Under the pieces are notes generated by a model. The model was not told the origin of the DNA. It did no database searches and saw nothing but the letters and a program-made list of their open reading frames with translations. Of a stretch of 64,000 bases of DNA, positions 36,943-47,573 are shown one piece after another. This stretch comes from Candidatus Gastranaerophilales bacterium (GTDB taxonomy: Bacteria; Cyanobacteriota; Vampirovibrionia; Gastranaerophilales; Gastranaerophilaceae): contig CALUPP010000016.1 in NCBI GenBank assembly GCA_944322685.1, positions 1-64,000 on the forward strand. Reading direction: 5' to 3'. A program made the translations under genes and the position numbers. The first letter of the stretch is position 1. Each line of letters starts with the position of its first letter.

Positions 36943-37016
36943 TCTGGGGCTGAAGCTGCCTTTATTTCTTGCAATACCTTTATAAAACGAGCTTTCGTGC
37001 GGTTTTTTCCCGGCTT

Positions 37017-37892
37017 TTATGATGTAATCCGCAAAATGTATTGGTAATAGTTGCTGTTTTTGTATTTTTTTGCATTTTCGCGTATTGATTCTTTGTCAAC
37101 AAAGCCCATGCGCCATGCAACTTCTTCAAGGCAGGCAATTTTGATTCCCTGGTTGTTTTCGATTGTTTGAACATACGAGCTGGCCTGCAAAAGCGCATCA
37201 TGCGTGCCCGTATCAAGCCAGGCAAAGCCTCTGCCGAGAACTTCCACGTTCAAATTGCCGTTTTTCAGGTAAATATTGTTCAAATCGGTAATTTCAAGCT
37301 CGCCTCTGGGCGATGGTTTCAGGGATTTTGCGTATTCGGCTACTTTGTTGTCGTAAAAATACAATCCTGTTACCGCAAAATTAGATTTTGGGTTTTTGGG
37401 TTTTTCTTCGATGGAAAGCGCTTTTTTATTTGCGTCAAACTCAACAACACCGAATCTTTCCGGGTCTTTCACCTGATAAGCAAAAACTGTTGCGCCGTTT
37501 TCCCTTTGTGAAGCCGATTTTAAGATGCTTGAAAATCCCATGCCGTAAAAAATGTTGTCCCCGAGCACAAGTGCCGCATTATCATCGCCGATGAAGTTTT
37601 CCCCGATAATAAAAGCCTGTGCAAGGCCGTCAGGTGAGGGTTGAACAGCGTATTCAAAGTTCACTCCGAGGTTTTTCCCGTCCCCGAGCAGTTTTTCGAA
37701 CTTTGGTGTGTCCTCAGGTGTTGAAATAATCAAAATATCACGGATTCCTGCAAGCATGAGTACAGAAACCGGGTGATAAATCATCGGTTTGTCGTAAACA
37801 GGCAAAAGCTGCTTTGAAACAGTCATCGTAGAGGGATACAGACGGGTGCCCGAGCCTCCGGCAAGGACAATTCCTTTTGTTTTTTTAGTCAT
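37017..37892 (-). CDS. rfbA: Glucose-1-phosphate thymidylyltransferase
   Basis: 291 residues, full length. The nucleotidyltransferase signature [11 protein letters not shown] is at ~12-22, with [22 protein letters not shown] and [13 protein letters not shown] further along. It joins dTTP and glucose-1-phosphate to dTDP-glucose, the first step to dTDP-L-rhamnose. It is the last gene of the rfbCBDA operon and overlaps rfbD by 8 bases. Confidence 0.95.
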   Translation of the reverse strand: MTKKTKGIVLAGGSGTRLYPSTMTVSKQLLPVYDKPMIYHPVSVLMLAGIRDILIISTPEDTPKFEKLLGDGKNLGVNFEYAVQPSPDGLAQAFIIGENFIGDDNAALVLGDNIFYGMGFSSILKSASQRENGATVFAYQVKDPERFGVVEFDANKKALSIEEKPKNPKSNFAVTGLYFYDNKVAEYAKSLKPSPRGELEITDLNNIYLKNGNLNVEVLGRGFAWLDTGTHDALLQASSYVQTIENNQGIKIACLEEVAWRMGFVDKESIRENAKKYKNSNYYQYILRITS

Positions 37893-38715
37893 CTTCGCGT
37901 AATTCCATATATTGTCTTAGTGATACTTTCCAATCTGGGCAAATTCCGCCGTTTTCCATGACCGAATATGCCGGACGCTTTGCCGGGCGTGGAAATTCTG
38001 CCGTTGTAACGGGAATTACCGGCGTTTTTATGCCCGCAAGTTTGAATATTTCCTTTGTAAAGCCGTACCAGCTTGTTTTTCCGCTTCCGCATACATGATA
38101 AGTTCCAAAATCCGCCTCATCTTCGAGCAGCTTGATAATTGCCTCAGAAAGCGCTACGCTCCAGGTCGGACAGCCGACTTGGTCATCAACAACGCGCACT
38201 TCCGGCATTTTTTTGCCCAGCGAAATCATTGTTTCAACAAAATTCTTTCCGTGGTGGCCGTAAAGCCAGCTTGTTCTGATTATGTAGTGCTTTTTGCAGT
38301 GTTTTTTGACGGCTTCTTCGCCTTTTAGCTTAGAAAGCCCGTAATTGTCGACCGGATTGGGTTTGTCGTCCGGTTTGTAGGGTTTGTCAGCCGTTCCGTC
38401 AAAAACATAGTCCGTGCTTATGTAAACAATCGGAATATCCGCTTTTTCAGCCGCAATTGCGACATTTTCGGTGCCTTTTTCGTTTATTAAAAGAGCTGTC
38501 TCAAAATCTTCCTCCGCTCCGTCAACATTTGTATATGCAGCGCAATGGATTACCAAATCAGGAGCCTGTTCTGCGAAAACCTCAAGAACTTTTTCCTTGG
38601 CGGTTATGTCCATTGTTTTTGAGCGCGTTTCGATTACGTCATAGCCCTCATCTTCAAGCAGCGGGCACAAATCCTGCCCAAGCATGCCGCCTGCGCCTGT
38701 AACAAGAACTTTCAT
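37885..38715 (-). CDS. rfbD: dTDP-4-dehydrorhamnose reductase
   Basis: 276 residues. The Rossmann start [14 protein letters not shown], the STDYVFDG motif and the catalytic Tyr-x3-Lys (YGLSKLKGE) identify RmlD/RfbD, the final NADPH-dependent reduction to dTDP-L-rhamnose. The C-terminal RPAYSVMEN segment is typical. It shares one base with rfbB and overlaps rfbA by 8 bases. Confidence 0.95.
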   Translation of the reverse strand: MKVLVTGAGGMLGQDLCPLLEDEGYDVIETRSKTMDITAKEKVLEVFAEQAPDLVIHCAAYTNVDGAEEDFETALLINEKGTENVAIAAEKADIPIVYISTDYVFDGTADKPYKPDDKPNPVDNYGLSKLKGEEAVKKHCKKHYIIRTSWLYGHHGKNFVETMISLGKKMPEVRVVDDQVGCPTWSVALSEAIIKLLEDEADFGTYHVCGSGKTSWYGFTKEIFKLAGIKTPVIPVTTAEFPRPAKRPAYSVMENGGICPDWKVSLRQYMELREDD

Positions 38716-39695
38716 TAAACAGCCGCTGCCTTTCTTGCTTCAATATGTTCAATCCAATCCTGATTTTTCAAATACCAGTCGATTGTGAGCTTGATTCCTT
38801 CTTCAAAAGTAACGGACGGCGACCAGCCGAGCTCTTTTTGTATTTTTGAGCTGTCAATTGCGTATCTTCTGTCGTGTCCGAGTCGGTCTTCGACGTATTT
38901 TATTGAGCTTTCGTCTTTGCCGAGCTCTTTTATGAGCAGTTTTGTAATTTCTATGTTGGCTTTTTCGTTGTTTCCGCCGATATTATAAACTTCTCCGACG
39001 CGTCCTTTGTGAAGAACTGTGTCAATCGCCGCACAATGGTCATAAACATACAACCAGTCGCGAACATTCATGCCGTCGCCGTAAACCGGAACCTGTTTTC
39101 CTTTCAAAAGGTTAGAAATAAAGAGCGGAATTAGCTTTTCGGGGTACTGGTACGGGCCGTAGTTGTTTGAGCAGCGCGTTGTTAATACGGGCATTTTGTA
39201 GGTTTCATAATACGCTCTGACGAGCAAATCCGCACCGGTTTTTGAGGCTGAATAAGGGCTGTTCGGCGCAAGCGGGGTTTCTTCCGTGAAATAGCCGGTT
39301 TTGCCGAGCGTTCCGTAAACTTCGTCTGTCGAAACCTGCAAATATCTGTCAATTTTGAATTCTTTTGCGTTTTGAAGCAGGTTCAAAGTGCCCTGAATGT
39401 TGGTTTCTACAAAGATTTCCGGCCCTGTAATGCTTCTGTCGACGTGAGATTCCGCAGCAAAGTTTACACAAGCGTCAACTTCCGCCATGAGTTCGCGAAC
39501 GAGCTTTTTGTCGCAGATATTTCCGTGAATAAATTTGTAATTCGGGTTATTTTCAACGTCTTTGAGGTTTTCGAGGTTGCCTGCATAAGTAAGTGCATCA
39601 AGGTTTATCACCTTATAATCCGGATATTTGTTCAAAATGTGTCTTACAAAGCAATTTCCTATAAAACCGGCGCCTCCGGTAACCAATAATCTCAT
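38715..39695 (-). CDS. rfbB: dTDP-glucose 4,6-dehydratase
   Basis: 326 residues. The NAD-binding LLVTGGAGFIGNCF begins at residue 3; the catalytic TDEVYG and YSASK motifs and HVDRSI are all present. It converts dTDP-glucose to the 4-keto-6-deoxy sugar. AAGAGGTGA lies 5 bases before the ATG at 39695, so I prefer this to a GTG two codons upstream. Confidence 0.95.
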   Translation of the reverse strand: MRLLVTGGAGFIGNCFVRHILNKYPDYKVINLDALTYAGNLENLKDVENNPNYKFIHGNICDKKLVRELMAEVDACVNFAAESHVDRSITGPEIFVETNIQGTLNLLQNAKEFKIDRYLQVSTDEVYGTLGKTGYFTEETPLAPNSPYSASKTGADLLVRAYYETYKMPVLTTRCSNNYGPYQYPEKLIPLFISNLLKGKQVPVYGDGMNVRDWLYVYDHCAAIDTVLHKGRVGEVYNIGGNNEKANIEITKLLIKELGKDESSIKYVEDRLGHDRRYAIDSSKIQKELGWSPSVTFEEGIKLTIDWYLKNQDWIEHIEARKAAAV

Positions 39696-39704
39696 ATTCA
39701 CCTC

Positions 39705-40256
39705 TTAAAAATTGTTATCTGCATCTTTTAACAAAGGATGTTTTGCATCCTTTTCGGAAATAATCGGTTCTGAATCAAGATTCCAGTCGATTCCTATTTC
39801 CGGGTCGTTCCACATAATTCCGCGGTCGTTTTCAGGGGAATATTCATCTGAAGATTTGTAACAAATCTCGGCAATCTCCGATCTAACGCAAAAACCATGC
39901 GCAAACCCCGCAGGAATATAGAGCATTTTTTTATTTTCCTCCGTAAGTTCTACGCCAACCCATTTTCCGTAGGTTTTTGAGCCTTTTCTTATGTCGACCG
40001 CAACATCAAAGATTGCGCCTTTTACGCATCTTACGATTTTTGCCTGGGCTTTGGGTGCTTTTTGGTAATGAAGCCCTCTGAGCACGCCTTTTGACGATTT
40101 TGAATGGTTATCTTGAACAAAATCTTCCTTAATTCCGTTATTAATAAAGTCAGAGCTTTTATATGTTTCCATAAAAAAGCCTCTGTCATCGTTAAACACG
40201 CGAGGGGTAATCACAATGACATCTTCAATAGCGGTTTTTTCAAAACTGAACGGCAT
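39705..40256 (-). CDS. rfbC: dTDP-4-dehydrorhamnose 3,5-epimerase
   Basis: 183 residues, a cupin-fold epimerase with the family motifs RVFNDDRGFFMETY, FVQDNHSKSSKGVLRGLHYQ (catalytic His at the end) and FAHGFCV. It makes dTDP-4-keto-L-rhamnose. It is first in the rfbCBDA operon. The start at 40256 (MPFSFEKTAIED) is chosen because GAGAGG precedes it with good spacing; a longer frame to 40268 has no family match. L-rhamnose probably goes to lipopolysaccharide or another surface glycan. Confidence 0.95.
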   Translation of the reverse strand: MPFSFEKTAIEDVIVITPRVFNDDRGFFMETYKSSDFINNGIKEDFVQDNHSKSSKGVLRGLHYQKAPKAQAKIVRCVKGAIFDVAVDIRKGSKTYGKWVGVELTEENKKMLYIPAGFAHGFCVRSEIAEICYKSSDEYSPENDRGIMWNDPEIGIDWNLDSEPIISEKDAKHPLLKDADNNF

Positions 40257-40339
40257 TTTCCCTCTCAACTTCCTGATGTTACTAAATTATATCACAAGTT
40301 TATTAACAAATTTAGCACAAAAAGGCTTCAAATAATGAA

Positions 40340-40369
40340 TTGTAACAAAAAATTTAATTATGCTATAAT
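40340..40369 (+). promoter_or_regulatory. Promoter of the secreted coiled-coil protein
   Basis: TTGTAA at 40340-40345 and a perfect TATAAT at 40364-40369 are 18 bases apart, followed by AAAGGAGG (40381-40388) and the ATG at 40398. Confidence 0.65.
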
Positions 40370-40397
40370 GACACTATCAAAAAAGGAGGATTTTACT

Positions 40398-40796
40398 ATG
40401 AAAAAACTATCAGCAATCGCTATTGCAGCTGCTTTCATCATGACTTCGGCATGCTCATTTGCTGCTACGGCAGCTACGCCTTGGGGTCAAAAATATCTCG
40501 ACAAAAGACAAGAACTTTTGGATAAACAAAATGCTGCCATAAAAAAACAAGATGCTAAAATGGCTGAAATGAATAAAAAAGCTGAAGAAGCAAGAAAACA
40601 GCGCGAAGCTCAGCAAAAAGCGCGTCAGGAAGCCCTGAAAAAACAACAGGAAGAAATTAAGAAAAAACAAGACGCTCAAAAAGCTGCAATTAAAAAACAG
40701 CAGGAAGAAGCTAAAAAAAGACAAGAAGCTCGCAAACAGAGCGCTGAAAATATCAAAAAAGATATGAAATCTATCAAAGATTCTTTCAAATTTTAA
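40398..40796 (+). CDS. Secreted Lys/Gln-rich coiled-coil protein
   Basis: 132 residues. A Sec signal peptide (MKKLSAIAIAAAFIMTSACS, cleavage near AAT-A) is followed by an uninterrupted charged helix (~35-120) of KKQQEE/KKQDA-type repeats that should form a long coiled coil. Longer in-frame extensions to 40104 lack a ribosome-binding site. A strong AAAGGAGG and a consensus promoter precede the ATG and a hairpin follows the stop, so it is a single-gene unit, probably highly expressed. The helical form recalls Skp-like or cell-wall-tethering proteins, but no family is recognised. The Skp/OmpH gene is next. Confidence 0.8.
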   Translation: MKKLSAIAIAAAFIMTSACSFAATAATPWGQKYLDKRQELLDKQNAAIKKQDAKMAEMNKKAEEARKQREAQQKARQEALKKQQEEIKKKQDAQKAAIKKQQEEAKKRQEARKQSAENIKKDMKSIKDSFKF

Positions 40797-40808
40797 GCAA
40801 TTATAAAA

Positions 40809-40851
40809 AATATTAAACGATTTGCCTGATGCGGGTAAATCGTTTAATATT
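40809..40851 (+). terminator. Long hairpin after the coiled-coil gene
   Basis: AATATTAAACGATTTGCC (40809-40826) pairs with GGTAAATCGTTTAATATT (40834-40851): 18 pairs with one G-U wobble and a 7-base loop. The T-run after it is weak, so it may be a terminator or an RNA-stabilising hairpin. Confidence 0.6.
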
Positions 40852-40896
40852 TAATATGAATATTGATATTTATTTTAATAGAAAGAGAGAAAACAC

Positions 40897-41340
40897 ATGA
40901 AAAAATTTTTAGTAATTCTCGGATTACTCGCTGTATCAGCTCCTGTATTGGCTGCTGACAAATATGCATCAGTTGATTTGGACAAAGTGCTCAGAAGCTA
41001 CAAAGAAACTGCTGACGCAACAGCACAATTCCAAAAAGAAGAAGCTGATATCAGAATTTTCGTTCTTGACGCTCAGAAAAAAGTAGTTTCTGCAAAAACA
41101 GACGCAGAAAAGAAACTTCTTGAAGAAAAATACAACAAAGAGCTTCAAGGCAAAGTAGACGCGCTTCAGGCTAAAAAAGTTGAAGCTTTGAAAAAAATCG
41201 ACGCAGCTGTAAAAGCCCAAATCGAAAAAATCGGTAAAACCGGTACTTATGCTTTGATTCTTCCTGCAAACAACACTTTGTACGGCACGGTTGATATCAC
41301 TGATCAAATCATCAAAGGGCTTAATGACTCTGTAAAATAG
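40897..41340 (+). CDS. OmpH/Skp family periplasmic chaperone
   Basis: 147 residues. Signal peptide MKKFLVILGLLAVSAPVLA is cleaved before ADKYASVDLDKVLRSY, the typical OmpH start. A long helical middle (~45-110) and a C-terminal strand region (YALILPANNTLYGTVDITDQI) follow. Skp trimers hold unfolded outer-membrane proteins in the periplasm, so its presence supports a diderm envelope. It is 6 bases upstream of gmhA, a likely operon. Confidence 0.9.
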   Translation: MKKFLVILGLLAVSAPVLAADKYASVDLDKVLRSYKETADATAQFQKEEADIRIFVLDAQKKVVSAKTDAEKKLLEEKYNKELQGKVDALQAKKVEALKKIDAAVKAQIEKIGKTGTYALILPANNTLYGTVDITDQIIKGLNDSVK

Positions 41341-41346
41341 TAAAAA

Positions 41347-41925
41347 ATGGAATTTATAAAAAATTACATTGAAAAATCTATTGAAACAAAAAGAAACATC
41401 CTTGAAAACGAGAATATCCTCTCAAAAATCAGGGATGTTTCTCTTGTTATTGTAGATTCGCTGAAAAATGGCGGAAAAGTGCTTATCTGCGGCAACGGGG
41501 GCAGTGCTGCCGACTCTCAGCATATCGCGGCGGAGCTTGTCGGCCGTTTAAGTTTTGACAGACCGGGGCTGCCTGCTATGGCTTTGACAGTTGACAGCTC
41601 GATTTTGACCGCAGTCGGCAATGATTACGGTTACGAAATGGTATTTTCGCGTCAGGTGCAGGCATGTGCGCAAAAGGGCGATGTTTTAATCGGAATTTCC
41701 TCCTCCGGAAACTCGAAAAACGTCGTAAACGCAATTCTTGAAGCTAAAGAAAAGGGCGTTTTTACCGTAGGCTTTACGGGAGAAAAAGACGGGTTAATTT
41801 CTGCGAATGCTGACATTACAATTAAGATTCCCTCATCTGAAACCCCGATTATACAAGAATCTCACATCATGGCGGGGCATATTATCTGTGCAATGGTTGA
41901 AAAAATGATGTTTCCCCAAGATTAG
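41347..41925 (+). CDS. gmhA: Phosphoheptose isomerase (SIS domain)
   Basis: 192 residues with the GmhA SIS-domain signature GGKVLICGNGGSAADSQHIA (~40-59), the SSSGNSKN loop and QESHIMAGHIIC with metal-site His residues. GmhA converts sedoheptulose-7-phosphate to D-glycero-D-manno-heptose-7-phosphate for lipopolysaccharide core or other heptose glycans. The related DiaA replication protein has the same fold, but its motifs differ. It is coupled to the Skp-like gene upstream. Other heptose genes are not in the window. Confidence 0.9.
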   Translation: MEFIKNYIEKSIETKRNILENENILSKIRDVSLVIVDSLKNGGKVLICGNGGSAADSQHIAAELVGRLSFDRPGLPAMALTVDSSILTAVGNDYGYEMVFSRQVQACAQKGDVLIGISSSGNSKNVVNAILEAKEKGVFTVGFTGEKDGLISANADITIKIPSSETPIIQESHIMAGHIICAMVEKMMFPQD

Positions 41926-42065
41926 TTGTTGTTCGACATACAAAGCATGCTTTCTTTAACGGCTTCAACATACATGTTCTCAAATTCGTCCATGCATTCG
42001 TCCAAAACCTTTATCAATTTAATCAAATCGGCTTGCAGCTGAATATGATAGCTTTCTCTGTCCAT
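41922..42065 (-). CDS. Small hypothetical acidic protein, 47 aa
   Basis: Minus-strand ATG at 42065 with AAGGA 7 bases before it, stop at 41922. It is predicted all-helical: MDRESYHIQLQADLIKLIK, then an acidic helix with ECMDEFENM, ending MSNNN. It overlaps the end of gmhA tail to tail by 3 bases. The good ribosome-binding site and clean start support a real small gene; function unknown. Confidence 0.55.
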   Translation of the reverse strand: MDRESYHIQLQADLIKLIKVLDECMDEFENMYVEAVKESMLCMSNNN

Positions 42066-42147
42066 TCGCACATCCTTATTTGTTTTTACAAATAAGTTAT
42101 CGGTACAAAACGCAAAAAACTTTAGTTTTGTGAATAAATTGTTACAT

Positions 42148-42978
42148 TTATTTTGAATAAATATGCATAATGGTGTTTACATCGCGGCGGGAGGTGTGAA
42201 CGCCGATTATATTTGTCGTGGGGAACATAATATCGTTGTTATTCTTGCTGTGGCCCATAATCCCAAGCGCATGGCCGATTTCATGCAAAGCAACGCCGTA
42301 CATGTTTTTTTGTGAAACAATTTGGCCTCTGGTTCTTGTTTGCAGATGAATTCTCGATTTTCCGACAAAAAAACGTCCGATGCAGCCCGCATAGCTTGTG
42401 TAACCAACTGCGCTGCTGTCCGATGTGTTTAAATTTTCTTCAAAATAAACGAGAATTTGCCCCTGTGATTCACTTTTTGTCGAAATAAACCGAATTTTGT
42501 TTTTTGACACATACTGCCACTCATTAAAAGCGTTTACCACCGTGTCCGTGTATTTTGTGCCCGGCTGAATCCATACTCTTATGGGCATTGCGCTCCATTT
42601 GCAATTGTACGAAATATCAGCGAGGTAATTTCCGTAATCCTGTTTCTTTGCGGCCGCAGAGCTTGTATTTATTGTCTGGCATTGTTTCATGTATTTTCTG
42701 GACTCTTTTCCGAGCTTTGAATTCGGCGATATTGTTCTTATTTTGTCAAATTGTGCGTATGCGGCGCTTTTTTCTCCCAGATTCAGCAGAGAATGCGCAT
42801 ACAGGTACATAATTTGTAGGTTGCTTCTGTTTGCGGTTAAAAGTTTTGCCGCACAATTTTTTGAGGCCGCATAATTCCCGCGATTGTAATAGTTTAAGCA
42901 GGTATTATAAGTCAATGCAGCGTAAACCGGCCCGGACAGGGCCAAAAATAAAGCAAAGAATAAATATATCTTCTTCAT
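42148..42978 (-). CDS. Secreted matrixin-like zinc metalloprotease with TPR-like N-terminus
   Basis: 276 residues. Signal peptide (~1-20, ending VYAA), then a helical repeat region resembling two TPR units (~22-105, YNRGNYAASKNCAAKLLTAN), then a metzincin catalytic domain. The zinc-binding HEIGHALGIMGH (HExxHxxGxxH) is near residues 228-239, followed by the Met-turn region with NDIMFPT. Matrixin/M10-like proteases act outside the cytoplasm on protein or glycoprotein. No pro-domain Cys switch is evident. Transcribed alone. Confidence 0.9.
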   Translation of the reverse strand: MKKIYLFFALFLALSGPVYAALTYNTCLNYYNRGNYAASKNCAAKLLTANRSNLQIMYLYAHSLLNLGEKSAAYAQFDKIRTISPNSKLGKESRKYMKQCQTINTSSAAAKKQDYGNYLADISYNCKWSAMPIRVWIQPGTKYTDTVVNAFNEWQYVSKNKIRFISTKSESQGQILVYFEENLNTSDSSAVGYTSYAGCIGRFFVGKSRIHLQTRTRGQIVSQKNMYGVALHEIGHALGIMGHSKNNNDIMFPTTNIIGVHTSRRDVNTIMHIYSK

Positions 42979-43031
42979 AAAACTATATTACGTTATTTTC
43001 GCTCCGGTTAAATCGGACATATTGCTGAAAA

Positions 43032-43352
43032 TTATAAATATAATGCTATCGCGTCGAGTAAATCTCTAAAGCCCAAACTTTTAGCCATTTGTTTAACATG
43101 TTTGCCTTTTGAAAGCGCAAAATCAAGCGTTACTGCAATAGCCGCAGTTCCAAGTGTGCCGAAAACTGTCATCATTGCCCAACTAGGTTTGACTTTCCCG
43201 TCTTTTTTATTTTGTTTCATAAACTGGTCATATTCAGCTTTGTTCAGCACTTTGGCGCCAATATTTCCATTATTAACGGCAACTTTGTACTTTCCCTGTT
43301 CAATTTTTGCAATTTGGTAACCTTCAACACGTGGAAGTGTAAAACTTTGCAT
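43032..43352 (-). CDS. Hypothetical small membrane protein
   Basis: 106 residues, not recognised. The N-terminal part is beta-like (GYQIAKIEQGKYKVAVNNGN), a single membrane helix follows at ~60-80 (AMMTVFGTLGTAAIAVTLDF), and a short helical end. AAAAGGAC precedes the ATG. It is transcribed leftward between the metalloprotease and nifJ genes. Confidence 0.7.
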   Translation of the reverse strand: MQSFTLPRVEGYQIAKIEQGKYKVAVNNGNIGAKVLNKAEYDQFMKQNKKDGKVKPSWAMMTVFGTLGTAAIAVTLDFALSKGKHVKQMAKSLGFRDLLDAIALYL

Positions 43353-43438
43353 ATTAAATGTCCTTTTCTACATAGAACTGATACTTATTATAAATCAAGT
43401 GAATATTATTAATTGCTATTCAACTAATAAAAAGTAAT

Positions 43439-43468
43439 AAAAAGAGGCACCTTTCGATGCCTCTTTTC
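43439..43468 (-). terminator. Bidirectional intrinsic terminator after nifJ
   Basis: AAAAGAGGCA and TGCCTCTTTT pair as 10 bp around an 8-base loop, with A-rich sequence on one side and T-rich on the other. It lies 39 bases beyond the nifJ stop on the minus strand and is the natural end of that transcript. Confidence 0.85.
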
Positions 43469-43506
43469 AATAATCAGAAAGGATATGCGGTTTTTGCCGC
43501 CTAACG

Positions 43507-45552
43507 CTATCTCATTAATTCGCCGACTGCTTTGTAAACAGCCATTCTCTTAGCCGCGTCTTCTTCAGCCTGGCAGTAGAGCGATTCACAAGCTTCGGGG
43601 TTCGTTTTCATAAGAGATTTGTAACGACCTTCGCTTCTGATGAATTCCTGATAGCTGCCTTTGGGTTCTTTTGCGTCCCAAGTGAAAGGCTGTTCGTTTG
43701 CGGGGTTGTATCTGTAAAGCGGGAAGTATCCTGCTTCAACAGCACGTTTTTGTTCGGTTTGAGTCTTGCTCATATCGATACCGTGCGCGATACAAGGCGC
43801 ATAAGCAAAGATAATAGACGGGCCGTCGTATGCTTCAGCTTCCTGGAACGCTTTCAGCGTTTGAGCTCTGTCAGCGCCGAGTGCTACTGATGCAACGTAA
43901 ACATATCCGTAAGACATGCTCATCAAGCCCATGTTTTTCTTGTAAGTTCTCTTACCGCCTGTTGCAAACTTCGCAACCGCACCTGTCGGAGTCGATTTTG
44001 AAGCCTGACCGCCGGTATTTGAATAAACTTCGGTATCAAGAACGAGGATATTAACGTTCTGGTTTTGTGCAAGAACGTGGTCAATACCGCCGTATCCGAT
44101 ATCGTTAGCCCAGCCGTCGCCGCCGATAATCCAAACGGATTTATCCGTGAAGTAATCCTGAAGTTCTCTTACTTTTGCAAGATCGGGGCATTCGCAATCC
44201 GCATATTTTGCAAGAACTTCTTTTGCTTTGTTTTGAGCGGCAACCGCTTCTTCGGTTTTTGAGTTGTCAAAGTGAGAAAGCGCTTCAGTGAGAGCTTCTT
44301 TCAGATCCGCAGGAGTTTTTTCGTTAGAAATAACTTTTTGCGCGTAATTTTTCAAGGTTGTTCTGTTTTGATCAACAGCCAGCCTCATACCGAAACCGAA
44401 TTCTGCGTTATCTTCGAACAATGAGTTTGCCCAGGCCGGTCCTCTGCCTTCTTTTGTTGTTGTGTAAGGAATTGTCGGGAATGTGCCTGAGTAAATTGAC
44501 GAGCAGCCTGTTGCGTTAGCGACAAGTGCGTTTTCGCCGAACAATTGTGAAACAAGTTTAACGTAAGGTGTTTCACCGCAGCCTGCGCAAGCGCCTGAGA
44601 ACTCAAACAACGGTTTTCTGAGCATTGCACCTTTGATAGTTTTCGTGGTGTTTTTGCCCATTACGTTGTCAGGCAGCTCGTTGAAGAATTTTTCGTTTAC
44701 GCATTCGCCTGCTGCTTCTTCCTGCTCGATTGATGACCAGGTAAGAGCCGGTTTTTCAGGATTTTTGTTCGCAGGGCACTGGTCAACGCAAACGCCGCAT
44801 CCTGTACAATCTTTGCAGTAAACCTGAACTTTGAACTGTTCATCAGCCAGGGCCGGTTTTGCGGGGATTGTTTTGAATGTGTCGGGAGCATCTTTCAGGT
44901 CTTTAGCTTCAGCCAGTTTTGTTCTGATTGCAGCGTGAGGGCAAGCAGATGCACAAATTCCGCACTGAATGCAGTTTTCGGGGTTCCATTTCGGAACTCT
45001 CGGTGCAATTCCGCGTTTTTCAAGGCATGCTGTGCCCGTCGGGATAACGCCGTCTACTGACATTGCAGAAACAGGGATATCATCGCCTTTTTGTCTCATT
45101 GAAGGTTCAATGATTTTCTTCGCAAAGTCGCTTGCGTCTTCAGAAATCAGCTTGATATCTTCTGCATGAGCCACTCCGTCCAAAGATGCCGGAACTTTGA
45201 CTTCTTCGCAGGCATCAACCGCTGCGTCAATCAAAGCAAGGTTCATATTTACAACATCGTCGCCTTTTTTCTTGAATGTTTTCTTGGTCATTTCTCTCAT
45301 GCCCTCAAGAGCCTGTTCGAAAGGAATGATTCCGGAAACTTTGAAGTAAGCAACCATCATAACGGTGTTTGCACCTTTACCGCGCAAGCCGGGCTGTTTT
45401 TTGATGAGAGCTTCGGCATCAATGTTGTAGAATTTGATTTTCTTGTTGATGATAGTTTCCTGCATATCTCTTGTTAAGTGAGAAAAGGCTTCTTCTTTTG
45501 ACCAAGGGCTGTTGAGCAGGAATGTTCCGCCTTCTTTGATGCCCTTTAACAT
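43507..45552 (-). CDS. nifJ: Pyruvate:ferredoxin oxidoreductase, C-terminal part after in-frame stop
   Basis: The first Met after the nonsense codon is at 45552, but clear nifJ-type protein continues in the same frame back to 45738 (KIIGQDTNNDAQAYFAYDSK and YLITAPDFVSCSAHAYIGRY), so this is one gene split by a single TAA. The part contains the gamma domain, a two [4Fe-4S] ferredoxin domain (CIQCGICASACP, CKDCTGCGVCVDQCP), the CAGCGETPY cluster region and the thiamine-diphosphate site with GGDGWANDIGYGGID. PFOR oxidises pyruvate to acetyl-CoA and reduces ferredoxin, a central anaerobic step. Combined with the upstream part the length is about 1177 codons, normal for the family. Confidence 0.9.
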   Translation of the reverse strand: MLKGIKEGGTFLLNSPWSKEEAFSHLTRDMQETIINKKIKFYNIDAEALIKKQPGLRGKGANTVMMVAYFKVSGIIPFEQALEGMREMTKKTFKKKGDDVVNMNLALIDAAVDACEEVKVPASLDGVAHAEDIKLISEDASDFAKKIIEPSMRQKGDDIPVSAMSVDGVIPTGTACLEKRGIAPRVPKWNPENCIQCGICASACPHAAIRTKLAEAKDLKDAPDTFKTIPAKPALADEQFKVQVYCKDCTGCGVCVDQCPANKNPEKPALTWSSIEQEEAAGECVNEKFFNELPDNVMGKNTTKTIKGAMLRKPLFEFSGACAGCGETPYVKLVSQLFGENALVANATGCSSIYSGTFPTIPYTTTKEGRGPAWANSLFEDNAEFGFGMRLAVDQNRTTLKNYAQKVISNEKTPADLKEALTEALSHFDNSKTEEAVAAQNKAKEVLAKYADCECPDLAKVRELQDYFTDKSVWIIGGDGWANDIGYGGIDHVLAQNQNVNILVLDTEVYSNTGGQASKSTPTGAVAKFATGGKRTYKKNMGLMSMSYGYVYVASVALGADRAQTLKAFQEAEAYDGPSIIFAYAPCIAHGIDMSKTQTEQKRAVEAGYFPLYRYNPANEQPFTWDAKEPKGSYQEFIRSEGRYKSLMKTNPEACESLYCQAEEDAAKRMAVYKAVGELMR

Positions 45553-45738
45553 ATCATATCGGCCGATGTATGCGTGCGCTGAGCAAGATACGAAGTCCGG
45601 AGCCGTGATAAGGTATGTTGATTTAATCGGTTTGTCGCCGAATCTCAGGTGAGATACAGTAACACCGAATGATTTTTTAGAGTCATAAGCAAAATATGCC
45701 TGAGCATCGTTGTTTGTGTCCTGACCGATGATTTTGAT

Positions 45739-47043
<1,305 letters not shown>

Positions 47044-47259
47044 TTAAATAGTCCTCCTTATTTAAAACTATTACTTAATTCTAACTACACACTAAATATG
47101 CTAATACAAAAACATATTTAATACAAACGGGGACGTGCTCTATTTTTAATTTTAGAAATGAAAAAATAAAAAGTCCCGACGGGTTTGCTTGTTTTTTTCC
47201 GTTCCGATTTTTCCGGGTATCCGGTAAAAAATGCATAATATACGTTCGTTTAAGCTACT

Positions 47260-47290
47260 CCCGATTGCCTTTCCAAGAAAAACAATCGGG
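47260..47290. other. Short perfect hairpin in the nifJ-purD spacer
   Basis: CCCGATTG (47260-47267) and CAATCGGG (47283-47290) form 8 pairs around 15 bases. The following sequence is only moderately T-rich. Apart from this hairpin and the repeat at 47423-47446, the 47041-47573 spacer shows no supported gene. Confidence 0.5.
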
Positions 47291-47422
47291 CTTTCTGTCA
47301 TCATTTTTCTAAAAATAGCAAAAAAGATTTATATAGCTTTGTGCATAAAAAGCTCAAACGGCCGCCCAATGCTTGTTATGGGCTCCGTCAAATGAAAAAG
47401 TTAACTTTTCTCACCGGCAAGC

Positions 47423-47446
47423 TTCCGAAACAAGTTCGGAATGACA
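47423..47446. repeat. Second copy of the GAAAcAAGTTCgG dispersed repeat
   Basis: TTCCGAA (47423-47429) and TTCGGAA (47435-47441) form a 7-bp stem around ACAAG, then ATGAC. It shares the pattern GAAA-Y-AAGTTC-R-G with the right half of 13804-13864, including the trailing GAC and following AT-rich bases. Confidence 0.5.
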
Positions 47447-47573
47447 TTATTGCTAAATTTCGAGCACATTTGGCGTAAAGTCGTCATATAATTCCGGTCA
47501 AAAAACAAAAAACACTTTTTGATTTACAAATTTTAAAGTATAATCAATTTACAAATCAAAAAAGGTAAAAATC

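Noticed and set aside
40455-40724. Minus-strand Phe-rich frame
   Set aside because: It is the antisense reading of the Lys/Gln-rich coiled-coil gene.
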